Shown piece by piece: positions 56,401 through 63,377 of a stretch of 64,000 nt of DNA (positions within the stretch are counted from its first letter, which is position 1; each line of letters starts with the position of its first letter). Source of the stretch: Bradyrhizobium guangzhouense (GTDB lineage: Bacteria; Pseudomonadota; Alphaproteobacteria; Rhizobiales; Xanthobacteraceae); the NCBI RefSeq assembly GCF_004114955.1, contig NZ_CP030053.1, forward strand, positions 1,488,001 to 1,552,000, written 5' to 3'. The position numbers were made by a program, and so were the translations under genes. Below the pieces are notes generated by a model. It was given only the letters and a program-made list of their open reading frames with translations, was not told the origin of the DNA and did no database searches.

Positions 56401-56924
56401 TCCCGATTGAGCACCGACATCGACCAACCATCGGAGACGATGTGATGCATCACCAGCATCAGAAAGCTCTGGTTGGAATTGAGGTGCACCAGCGAAGCAT
56501 ATAGCAATGGTCCTGTTCTAAGATCGAACGGCCGTCGGCTTTCCGCATAGATGAAGCGGCTCAGAGCCTCCTCCCGGGCCGCCCCGGAACGCGAACGCAG
56601 ATCGACGATGGCGAGCTTGAGCTTCAAGGAAGGCTTGACGACCTGTGCGGGTTGGCCGTCGACCACCTCGAATGTCGTCCTCAAGGCTTCGTGCCGCCGT
56701 ACGATTTCATTTATGGTTCGTTCGAGAACCGCCACGTCGACGCGGCCATACAGCGGGACCGATGTCGCAATATTGTACGCGGGATTACCCGGTTGAAATC
56801 GGTCGAGAATCCACAACCGGGATTGCGCAAAGGACAGAGGACGAGCACGCCGCTCGCCATTCTTGACGAACTGGGACGCGGAGCCGTTCGGTTGATTTGG
56901 TGCCTGAGAGATCGTGGACAACAC
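50472..56924 (-). CDS. Two-module non-ribosomal peptide synthetase, C-A*-T-C-A-T
   Basis: The 2150-residue protein reads, in order: condensation domain (about 28-460, HHIVSDG at 160-166); a degenerate adenylation domain (about 480-990); carrier domain (Ser near 1020 in FFRLGGHSLIA); second condensation domain (about 1085-1520, HHIAADG); complete adenylation domain (about 1540-2035: YTSGSTGRPKG, YNQYGPTES, YRTGDRARF, SGKLSRNNL); and a second carrier (FFELGGHSLLA). There is no thioesterase at the end. In the first A domain the P-loop, YGPTE and the catalytic A10 lysine are gone (GDIDRR for GKxDR). By eye the second A domain reads DVQVVAQVV, near proline-type codes; tentative. A start at GTG 56924 or TTG 56921 is possible. 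Confidence 0.93.
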   Translation of the reverse strand: MLSTISQAPNQPNGSASQFVKNGERRARPLSFAQSRLWILDRFQPGNPAYNIATSVPLYGRVDVAVLERTINEIVRRHEALRTTFEVVDGQPAQVVKPSLKLKLAIVDLRSRSGAAREEALSRFIYAESRRPFDLRTGPLLYASLVHLNSNQSFLMLVMHHIVSDGWSMSVLNRELTTIYVAFLRRSPSPLPELTVQYPDFAVWQAEWFRGELLQKQLGYWRKQLSGLRSVLNLPTDRRRPSVQTSNGSVRVFTLDQKLCEALKTLGNASRASLFMTLLAAFKVLLHRLSGETDIAVGSPIANRTRSELEGLIGFFVNTLVLRTDLSGDPTFVELLVRERDVALEAYSNQDMPFEKLVDELQLDRDLSRNPFFQILFGVQNIGAVDRSAAPIQPLGSQIQAGAVGNGTAKFDLTMSVLDTGAGAQGALEFNTDLFDESTAEVMIERYIALLHRIVENPRETLSRLSIWMPDEVIKTADSADAPETAAVPTEVLGARIAAHAARSPTALATIDPNGTCTYFELNQRANRIARTSFLGKLSAGSTVAVASRSGSGGLALILAILKAGLVWAPIDPADILAPGGLPLNSDRAERILTALRPALVIVDEATEPCFRQFGGEVVRFDEVWADSATRPDDELANSVTLDSPAMMLAQVDGTAKMTTVHLSHRMLSRAGCDRFLRLSPEDRVAHLSKIGSDCGRYEIFGALAAGAAIVFVPPELSFRSRRFATLLHDSSVTVLSLALADLERLVREFPRSLRSVRLVLSTERGLDWGQLQEALTPELIGRIHMVSGDPAAGGFYLIQPLALLKPDAAVIPLGIPAAGVRINLLGRDLEPVPGRVPGHIYVQNPDLSHPEPGYRTDDFARLENGQFVLHGDMEDALLTGHLKTYFVEIEAALREHPAVEAAAVAARTRQGLHDRGVVAFLKLSRDVPVSELQSFLAERIPARLMPSTFELRREIPYDRKGDIDRRALAEIVARLDAPISGIEEYLAPRDNLEIYLTQIWMDVLHTDVVGIRDNFFRLGGHSLIATQIIARISDNLQIDVPLQRLFEAPTIEQLAAIIKPLVGSDPQPQVSTIPRIARDRPIPLSFAQQRLWFLDQFDPHSAVYNIAMPVRFAALDVAALEGALNDLIVRHETLRTTFDTVADEPVQVIAPSLQIKMPVHDLRNMPEQTKKLEMQRLTTRQTRMPFDLKHGPVLRAELIRLHNNDNLFLLTIHHIAADGWSMDIISRELVALYEARRSRRPPSLPDLPIQYADFASWQRRYLSGPVLQRDVSYWKDKLQGAPPLLELPSDRPRPAMQTFTGGLYTFTLPPSLLKSVKTFSEQEQVTLFTTLLSAFYVLLYRYTGREDLVVGSPIANRVRPELEGLIGFIVNTLVLRTQFSANSTFRALVSEVRDVTMGAFAHQGIPFERLVEEIQPSRNLSYNPLFQVMIALQNMGRPMAADGLLDEDTLSLSAGISKFDLTMFLSESSSDLRAGIEYNSDLFDRSTVARFAGHYGALVTAAMNEPDRPIWSLPMLLPAETAALADWNDTEDPIQPEISHVLFEKQAALLPDEVALVAGEEKTTYKELNCRANALAHRLIGLGIGPGSRVAICIERGVDMIVALIATLKAGAAYVPIDPSYPKERIAYMAADARVALMLTQSARRSELSEATGVLLAIDDLEPAVLADDNPAVSATAGSLAYVIYTSGSTGRPKGVAMPHGPLASLIRWQIARSALPTAAPTLQFASLSFDVSFQEIFSTLGAGGTLVLITEEQRRDPPALWKLLHQENVRRLFLPYVALQQLAEHARHAAVLPHSLTEIVTAGEQLQITPQIAAMITRLSANLYNQYGPTESHVVTELALTGAASDWPARPSIGRVLPNTVIQILDSHGQLCPIGIPGELCIGGSALAHGYLERPALTAERFVPDGQSTKGGRLYRTGDRARFLSNGELQFLGRSDQQVKIRGFRVELGEIEVALRTHPSVREAVVVARESRGELRLFGYIQADPESPVSTEDLRAHLRAILPEQMIPATYVIVGSLPLTPSGKLSRNNLPDPQEEASHSTAGEVPRTPVEIALVRLWSDILQVPSVGIKDNFFELGGHSLLATRVISRIRDEFGAELPVRLMFDNPTVEALAQATVESMMEKRGDDQIDRLLAKLEQTPEEAAHSLN

Positions 56925-57030
56925 TGCACCTCCACTTTTGCGGGAAATCCCGACGACTGAACCTAGCCCGTGCCGCTGTCATCGAGGCCATCGCCGTCCG
57001 GCGAGGCACCCGATCTTTTGTCTTCCCGGC

Positions 57031-58974
57031 TCATTTACCGGCCTGGAGCAACCCGGCCGTGTCAGCCGACTTGCTCACATAGGCGGGATCCAGCGAAGGC
57101 ATGTGTCCATCGCTACGCTCGGGCATGCCATCACCGGAGACAAACCATTCAATCATGCGTGCCACGACATCAGCTCGATCATAGAGAAAGTAATGCGTCG
57201 CTCCCGGAGCCTGCAGCAGACGCGCACGTGGAAATAACCCGCTCGCCCATTCCGAAGCTTTGGGCGCCGCGACACGGTCGTACTCCGATGCGAAAAACAG
57301 GATCGGGACGTCGATTTGGCCCGCGACTTCGTTAACATCGTAGTGCCAGAAATCGATCATCTGACGCGCAAATCTGATCGTTGTGCTCGCGTCGCGAAAC
57401 GGCCGTAGCACCGGCATTCTCAGGTCACGGTTCATCGCGCCGAGAACAGCCTCCGACTCGTCTGTTTCCGTCATCAGGTCCAAGCCGGCCTCAGTCGCAC
57501 CCGAGGTTAGTGAAGCCGCTATGTACGAGGCCGTCGACGGTCTTTGTTCCAGCTCGCTGAAAATGGCCTCAAACTCGGTTTCAAACGGCGTATCAAAATT
57601 GGGCGAGCTCTCGAGACACTTCACCTGCATATTCAGGAACGTCATGGAGAGCACCCGCCCCGGGTGGCGCAGAGCGAATTCCGCCGCGATCTTAGGGCCG
57701 GTGCACCATCCGACCAGATGGACGCGAGTCACCGACTCCCGCTCGAGGATTGACGCTAGTTCGGCAACATGATCGAGAAGCGAGAGCTGGGATTCCGACT
57801 CCTCGAGCCCGCGCGGATCCCAACTCAGAACCCGAAACCGCGGGCGTAGATGGGCTATCAGCCGAGACCATGGTTTCGGTCCCTGGCCTAGGGCGTTGAG
57901 CAGCACAATCGCCTCTCCGTCGCTGCTCGTAGAACTATGGGAAAGCTCTCGCTCGCCGCTATGCGTCGTTCGGGTCTCCGGAGGCTTCGAGGCGTGAGAA
58001 ACGAGCGCACTATGTTCGGACAATTGCGTCTGATGTGCCGATTTCGCCAAATCATCGAACTCGGCGGGACCCAGACCAGGTTGAGCAGACCTCATGCCTG
58101 CGGCGTTGTAGGCATGTTCGATCACCTCGCGGTTCGGTTGCCCCAGGTGTTCGGCGAAATTCATCAACCGTCGATCAAACAGCGCGTCGATGGCGGTTAG
58201 CCGCGGAGAGAACAGTTCCTTGGCGTCCAATGCCAGCAGGCTTACGCCGTAAATGTTGCCGACCCGCTCGAGAAAATCCTCCCCCGACAGGCTCTCCGCC
58301 CCCGCGACAACGTAGTTGCCGCCCTCTGTCCGATCAGCAATCGCCATGATGATTGCTGCTGCTTGCTCGGTTCTCAGAACATTGACCCGGGCGGTCGGCG
58401 CAATCAGGCACCGGAGCCCTCGGTATTCGAATAGATCATCAGCCCGTTCATCGATTTCCGTCTTGAGATCAAACAAGGTGGACAGGAAATGAAGGACGCC
58501 TTCTTGCGCGATATCGTCGGGAGGAGCGATATCAAGCGTCAGCGTCGTTCGGAACGACCGCGTCACGGGGAAATCCATCGGGACCGGATTGCGATCGACG
58601 ACCGACGCGCCTCGCGGCATAATCCAGCGCCAACGCTGGCCGCCGCAATAAGGTGTCGTAACCACATTCAGCGCGCCGATAGGGGTAGCCCGAACGGTTT
58701 CGAGCAGCGATCCGGCAATGGACTCTCCACTCGAGGCGAAGTGCCATACGTCCGCGCCGGCAGCGTTCTCCAATGAGGAGAGGGGCTCCATCTGTCCCGC
58801 TCCAGCCCTTGGCTCTCGGCGGAGCGAAATTCGCCGCACCAAGGACTCGAAGCGCGCGTACGCCACCGGTGGCGCCAAGACGCTTACTTGCTGGGAACGC
58901 GACAACCGCTCGGCGGCGATGAAGGCCGCCAACAGGCCAGGCGTCCCAGTGAAGACAGCACTCTCTTGCGACAT
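57031..58974 (-). CDS. Fusion of a thioester-reductase/SDR-like domain and an alpha/beta hydrolase with a Cys nucleophile
   Basis: The 647-residue protein has an N-terminal extended-SDR-like part (about 1-310, FTGTPGLLAAF in place of the usual GxxGxxG, later NYVVAGAESLSG), a polar linker, and an alpha/beta hydrolase (about 350-620). The nucleophile elbow is GWCTG with Cys424 instead of Ser. The acid is likely in FFASEYDRV and the histidine in GATHYFLYD. It lies 106 bases upstream of the NRPS, which lacks its own release domain, so it may release, reduce or cyclise the product. The SDR motif is degenerate. Confidence 0.7.
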   Translation of the reverse strand: MSQESAVFTGTPGLLAAFIAAERLSRSQQVSVLAPPVAYARFESLVRRISLRREPRAGAGQMEPLSSLENAAGADVWHFASSGESIAGSLLETVRATPIGALNVVTTPYCGGQRWRWIMPRGASVVDRNPVPMDFPVTRSFRTTLTLDIAPPDDIAQEGVLHFLSTLFDLKTEIDERADDLFEYRGLRCLIAPTARVNVLRTEQAAAIIMAIADRTEGGNYVVAGAESLSGEDFLERVGNIYGVSLLALDAKELFSPRLTAIDALFDRRLMNFAEHLGQPNREVIEHAYNAAGMRSAQPGLGPAEFDDLAKSAHQTQLSEHSALVSHASKPPETRTTHSGERELSHSSTSSDGEAIVLLNALGQGPKPWSRLIAHLRPRFRVLSWDPRGLEESESQLSLLDHVAELASILERESVTRVHLVGWCTGPKIAAEFALRHPGRVLSMTFLNMQVKCLESSPNFDTPFETEFEAIFSELEQRPSTASYIAASLTSGATEAGLDLMTETDESEAVLGAMNRDLRMPVLRPFRDASTTIRFARQMIDFWHYDVNEVAGQIDVPILFFASEYDRVAAPKASEWASGLFPRARLLQAPGATHYFLYDRADVVARMIEWFVSGDGMPERSDGHMPSLDPAYVSKSADTAGLLQAGK

Positions 58975-59012
58975 GCCGAGGTACCCGTAACGTCATCCGC
59001 CCTGGCGGAGCA

Positions 59013-59486
59013 TCAAGCGGCAGCTCCAGGTGCCCCGCCCGGGGGTGAGAAGGGATCGCTGGCAGCGGGTGCGCTAGGAGAAACCGGCCCCACCAAGTTC
59101 ATCGCCGTCGTTGAAACGGACAGCAGGCTTTGGCCCAAGTTTCTCACATCCGTAAAACCGAGGTCATTGATGTCGCTCTCGGCTATCAGCTGTTTCAATG
59201 CGGCCTTGTACTTGTCATACGCCTCGGCATATTGCTGCGGCAGCGTCGGATTGCTGTAGAGCGATTGTACCTTCTGTTGATATTCATCTTGCGCGACGCG
59301 GAACTGCTCTGGCTGTTGGCTCTGATAGGCCCTCTCGATCCCGCGTTCGAATTCGGTCTGGATGTTGCGGCACTGGCTTTGCGAGTCCGCCCAGGCATCA
59401 GCCACATCCCGGAAATATCTCTCGTGGATCAACTGCAGCTGCCTGTACACCGGCTCGTTTGATTTGTCTTGGTTTGTCATCGTCAT
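59013..59486 (-). CDS. Helical protein of unknown function in the NRPS cluster
   Basis: I do not recognise a family. The 157-residue protein is predicted helical for residues about 10-115 (QLIHERYFRDVADAWADSQ, IERAYQSQQPEQFRVAQDEY) and ends in a Pro/Ala/Gly-rich tail. No Cys besides one, no signal peptide. GGGAGG lies before the ATG at 59486. It is the first gene before the SDR-hydrolase and NRPS, probably in the same operon. Confidence 0.6.
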   Translation of the reverse strand: MTMTNQDKSNEPVYRQLQLIHERYFRDVADAWADSQSQCRNIQTEFERGIERAYQSQQPEQFRVAQDEYQQKVQSLYSNPTLPQQYAEAYDKYKAALKQLIAESDINDLGFTDVRNLGQSLLSVSTTAMNLVGPVSPSAPAASDPFSPPGGAPGAAA

Positions 59487-60354
59487 AGGAGCCTCCCTAC
59501 GTTCGGTTGGATTGGGTCATTTACGATAGCGCCACGCGCGGTCTCCTGGTTGCGCCTAAAATACCGGTGCACCATGTTCGTGCTTAGCGTCGATCCAAAA
59601 AAAGATCTCGAGTGCCTGGCATCGTTTGCCATCCCTTGGTCTTCCGATGCACGCCATGATCCGTTCGACCGATAAGATCGCGATGGTGGCGTGCCGGTGG
59701 TGGCAAGCTTGTTCGGAATGTTTCTGTTCTTGCTGACGCTTTCCGCTGAAAGCGGACATCAACTGTCGGCAGGTCGAAGTCGTGATCGTCGAAAATGTCG
59801 AGATCATTAGAGGATGTGACGCTGGCAAATTCGTCATGCCGCCCGGGCAATGGATCGCCAGACGGATGAGCGGTCAGCTCGGCGACTGCCGACGCCTCGC
59901 CAGGGTTGGTGGACGATCGAACCAAAGCGCGCTTGCCTTTCTGCTCTGGGCATCGACCCGACGGACGGCCAGAACACTAAAAACAATATGCTTCCGGACA
60001 GGCTCTCTCCCTGATCTCCCACGCACTTCGGATTGTTACCAGCTTGATCAAAGATGCGCGGTCTTACGGGTGGTCAGCGATCTCCGAGCGAGTTCAAATA
60101 TTGTTCCACGGCTAACAATCTCGCTGCTCACCCAGAGATTGTATTACCACATTCTATACGCTTCCGTGAATGAAATTTGCGCCAGCTAATCAAAAGATCG
60201 GAAGGCAGGCGTCGTCTTGGTTCGCCTTCGCCCATGAGACCGGCGCGCGACCGCGCTCTCTTGCGATTGCTTCAGGACTACAAAAATAAGGACCCGATCA
60301 ATGGGTTATTGATTGGTCACAGACTACGCCATATGGCCTGCGCGAAGACTTCTC
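59487..60354. other. Long intergenic region inside the cluster
   Basis: I found no convincing gene in 868 bases on either strand. Its composition is less GC-rich than most of the window, especially 59960-60190. Promoters for the minus-strand NRPS unit should lie near 59490-59600. It could hold a decayed gene. Confidence 0.45.
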
Positions 60355-60588
60355 TCACTGCTCCTTGGCAGCAGAGGCTTCGTGATCCGTTCGCTGCGTC
60401 ATCTGCTGCCTGAGGCTCAGCGGGCGCATGTCAGTCCAGACTTGCTCGACATAGGCAAGGCACTCCTCCTTCGAGCCGACCTTGCCCGCGTCGCGCCAAC
60501 CGAGCGGCAGATTGTCGCGGTCGGCCGGCCAAATCGAATACTGCTCTTCATGATTGATCACGACTTTCATTTGTCCGTCATCAGGCAT
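60355..60588 (-). CDS. Second MbtH-like protein
   Basis: The 77-residue protein has [18 protein letters not shown] and [18 protein letters not shown], clearly MbtH and a close paralogue of the gene at 50168. The ATG at 60588 is preceded by GAGAG. It sits between the NRPS unit and the divergent N-hydroxylase gene. Two MbtH copies in one cluster suggest either duplication or a second A domain outside this window. Confidence 0.9.
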   Translation of the reverse strand: MPDDGQMKVVINHEEQYSIWPADRDNLPLGWRDAGKVGSKEECLAYVEQVWTDMRPLSLRQQMTQRTDHEASAAKEQ

Positions 60589-60999
60589 GTCAGCTCTCTC
60601 GTAAAACGTTCGGCGCAAAATCACGATTCCGATCACCGGATACTTTCACAACAACTGAAAGTAGGATATTGTTAGAAGAAGAAACTAGGAATAGTATCAA
60701 AGTCCACTCCTCCTCTTTATGAGGCTCGTGGAAATCTTAGACGCCGGTTTCTGAATTTGAGCGGTGTTGCGGGCACGTCGATAATTGCCCCGTTGAGGCT
60801 TGCGTACATAGCGAAATACATCGAGGGAGGGACAGATTGGAATCTCCCATTGATACTGCGAGGGCGTCGATAGCCATTGATATCGACGGCAACCACGAAG
60901 TGTTCGGATCACCGGCCGAGGCTACATCCGACCGGTGCGCGCTATTCGTCAAACCACAAGTTCATAACGGGATTTGGCCCTTATCACCGAGAGAGCGCC
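60589..60999. other. Divergent promoter region between MbtH and the N-hydroxylase
   Basis: No gene is supported. The region is AT-richer than its surroundings (60600-60760) and separates the minus-strand MbtH from the plus-strand hydrazine-type genes, so it should carry both promoters. No clear regulator site was found by eye. Confidence 0.45.
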
Positions 61000-62301
61000 A
61001 TGATCTATCAGTGTGTCGGCGTCGGCATCGGACCGTCGAACCTAAGTCTTGCCTCGCTTCTCTATCCGTATAAGGGCGTGCTCAGCGCCTTCTTCGACCG
61101 AAAGCCGGAATTCGCGTGGCATGACGGGATGTATTTCCCTGGCGCGAAGCTGCAGGTCGCGTTGTTCAAAGATTTGGTTACGCTGTCGGACCCGACAAAT
61201 CCCTTCTCGTTTATTTCTTACCTGCATGCCGAGGGTAAGATTCATCATTTTCTCAATGCTCGATTCGAGGCGGTGCCGCGGCGTGAGTTCCGGAACTATC
61301 TGAAATGGGCGAGCGATTCGAACGAGAACGTTCATTTCGGTGAAGAGGTCACGCAGATCCGGTTCGACGGGCACTTTGTCGTAGAAACAGACAAGCGCTG
61401 TATCCGTGCCGAGAACATTGCCGTCGGCGTCGGCACAGAGGCCCATATTCCGAGCTTCGCCCGAAACCATATCGGCCCAACACAATTCCATGTCAGCGAA
61501 TATGGCGCCAAGGCCAAGTCGCTCAAGGCGAAGCGCGTCGCCATCGTCGGCGGCGGTCAGTCCGGCGCCGAAGCGTTTCTCGACGCAATCTCCTGCGACC
61601 ACGACCTGCTGCCGAAGCAGGTCACCTGGATATCGCGCCGCGAGAATTTCCTGCCATTGGACGATTCTCCTTTCGTCAACGACTATTTCATGCCGAGCTT
61701 TTCCGATTACTTTTTCGGTCAGGATGCCGAGTTCAAGAGGGCGTTCCTCGAACGGAACGTTCTGGCGAGCGATGGCATCTCGGAAAAGACACTCCGGGAA
61801 ATCTATCAGCGACTCTACGAGCTCCGCTTTATCGAGGATTGCGGCAATGTGTCCGTGCTGATGCCTGGCCGAACGGTCGAGCAGGTCTGGCACGATGGTC
61901 GGCAATGGGGCCTGGCCGTGACCCATGATGCGACCAAATCGGAAGAGGAGCCTGTCTACGCCGACATCGTCATATGGGCGACCGGCTTCCGCAGTGCCCG
62001 CATGCCGTTTCTCGATCCGCTCGTGTCGCGCCTTGAATACGAAGACGTCGAGGTTCGCATCGACACCAATTTTGCGGCGGTCTGGGACGGTCCGGCCAAT
62101 CGGCGCATCTTCATGCTGAACGCCGCGCGGCGGCAACGCGGGTTGGCTGAACCCAATCTCAGCCTGATCGCCTGGCGCAGCCAATGCGTGATTGAGGCGA
62201 TGCTGAGCGGGGTAAGCTGCACGCGCGCAGCCCAGAAGCAGTCCTTCATGACCTGGCAGCCGATCAATGCTTGGTCCGAGCGCCAGCACCGCGCGGTGTG
62301 A
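61000..62301 (+). CDS. L-lysine/L-ornithine N-monooxygenase (IucD/LucD type)
   Basis: The 433-residue flavoenzyme has the FAD motif GVGIGPSNLSLA at residues about 7-18, the family segment WHDGMYFPGAKLQVALFKDLVTL (read over residues about 40-62), the NADPH motif VGGGQSGAEAFLDA, and ATGFR near the C-terminus. It N-hydroxylates the side-chain amine of lysine or ornithine. In siderophore systems the product is a hydroxamate precursor; beside a cupin-MetRS gene it more likely feeds N-N bond formation. The ATG at 61000 fits the FAD motif at the N-terminus. Confidence 0.92.
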   Translation: MIYQCVGVGIGPSNLSLASLLYPYKGVLSAFFDRKPEFAWHDGMYFPGAKLQVALFKDLVTLSDPTNPFSFISYLHAEGKIHHFLNARFEAVPRREFRNYLKWASDSNENVHFGEEVTQIRFDGHFVVETDKRCIRAENIAVGVGTEAHIPSFARNHIGPTQFHVSEYGAKAKSLKAKRVAIVGGGQSGAEAFLDAISCDHDLLPKQVTWISRRENFLPLDDSPFVNDYFMPSFSDYFFGQDAEFKRAFLERNVLASDGISEKTLREIYQRLYELRFIEDCGNVSVLMPGRTVEQVWHDGRQWGLAVTHDATKSEEEPVYADIVIWATGFRSARMPFLDPLVSRLEYEDVEVRIDTNFAAVWDGPANRRIFMLNAARRQRGLAEPNLSLIAWRSQCVIEAMLSGVSCTRAAQKQSFMTWQPINAWSERQHRAV

Positions 62302-62311
62302 GGGGGCGGCC

Positions 62312-63352
62312 ATGCGCGAACGGGTGGTCGTTGCGGGCGCGGGGATTATCGGCTCCGTCATCGTTCGACAGATCTTGGCCGAGCGACCCGGCACGGAAAT
62401 CATCGCGATCGACCGGGACTTGGTCGGCTCAGGCGCGTCACGGCGTTCTGCTGGGCTACATTTTCCGGTTGGCCGGACCGAGCGCGTACGCGCCATGACC
62501 GAGATGAGCGAGCGCTACTATCAAGCGCTCGCAGCCCGCGATCCCAGCCTGCCGATCTATCCAGTAGCAATGCATGCGGTGGCCTTCGGCACGGCTGCCG
62601 AGGCAGCATGGCGCAATTTCATCAAAGCGGGGCCGATCGAAACATCGCCGCCAGCCTGTCGACGGGTGGCGATGGGGCAACCGGTCGGCGCTTCGGTCTG
62701 GTCGGTCCCAGGTTGCCACTACACCGATGTCGCGACCCTGGCAGGTCGTCTTGTTCGAGAATTTCGGTCCGCGATCTCGCTCCTTGAAGGCGTCGCCGTC
62801 GCAAATATCCGAGAGGAGGCAGGCGCCGCCGTACTGGTGCTCTCGACCGGCGAGACGTTGAGGGCGGACCGATTGATCCTGGCGCCGGGCCCGTGGGTGA
62901 ATGCGCCGGCATGGCGTGCGCTGGTCGCGCCGCTCGGCATCCGGATCAAGAAAATCATCGCCCTCCATCTGGATGCTCCGGTGGAGAAGGCTGATGCTGC
63001 GGTCGTGTTCCCGGAGGAGGACGCTTTCCTGCTGCCGCTGCAGCATCGTGGCCATTGGCTTTTCAGTTATACGTGCCTCGATTGGGATGTCGATCCGGAC
63101 GCGCCGCAGCCTGGTGTAAGTCGACAGAATCTCGATGAGGCGCAAGCGGTGCTTCGACGTTACGCACCGGAGCTGGTCGAGAAATTGCGGTCCGGCCGTG
63201 TGTTCTGCGACGCGTATAGCCCGAGTCGGGAACCGATTGTCGCCAGGGTCGGCGCAAGCGGCCGGATCATTTTCGCCGGCGCTGCAAACGGATCCGGCTA
63301 TCGTCTGGCACCGGCCATCGCTGCCGAGACGTTGCGGCTGCTCGACGACTGA
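62312..63352 (+). CDS. DAO-family FAD-dependent amine/amino-acid oxidase
   Basis: The 346-residue protein has the Rossmann motif VVVAGAGIIGSVIVRQIL, then SGASRRSAGLHFP and the C-terminal FAD region IFAGAANGSGYRLAPA, typical of glycine oxidase/D-amino-acid oxidase relatives. In hydrazine pathways a DAO-like enzyme oxidises the N-N-linked lysine adduct and frees a hydrazino acid. AGGGGG lies before the ATG at 62312, ten bases after the N-hydroxylase stop, so the genes are co-transcribed. Confidence 0.88.
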   Translation: MRERVVVAGAGIIGSVIVRQILAERPGTEIIAIDRDLVGSGASRRSAGLHFPVGRTERVRAMTEMSERYYQALAARDPSLPIYPVAMHAVAFGTAAEAAWRNFIKAGPIETSPPACRRVAMGQPVGASVWSVPGCHYTDVATLAGRLVREFRSAISLLEGVAVANIREEAGAAVLVLSTGETLRADRLILAPGPWVNAPAWRALVAPLGIRIKKIIALHLDAPVEKADAAVVFPEEDAFLLPLQHRGHWLFSYTCLDWDVDPDAPQPGVSRQNLDEAQAVLRRYAPELVEKLRSGRVFCDAYSPSREPIVARVGASGRIIFAGAANGSGYRLAPAIAAETLRLLDD

Positions 63353-63377
63353 TCACTCGGCCCGAGGAACGCACGCT

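Noticed and set aside
59584..59925. Minus-strand frame of 113 residues in the cluster gap
   Set aside because: It has no ribosome site and no motif, and it overlaps other equal-quality frames.
61000..62301. Ordinary hydroxamate siderophore gene
   Set aside because: No acetyltransferase, siderophore receptor or NIS synthetase is near, and the two next genes match the hydrazine pathway better. Not fully excluded.
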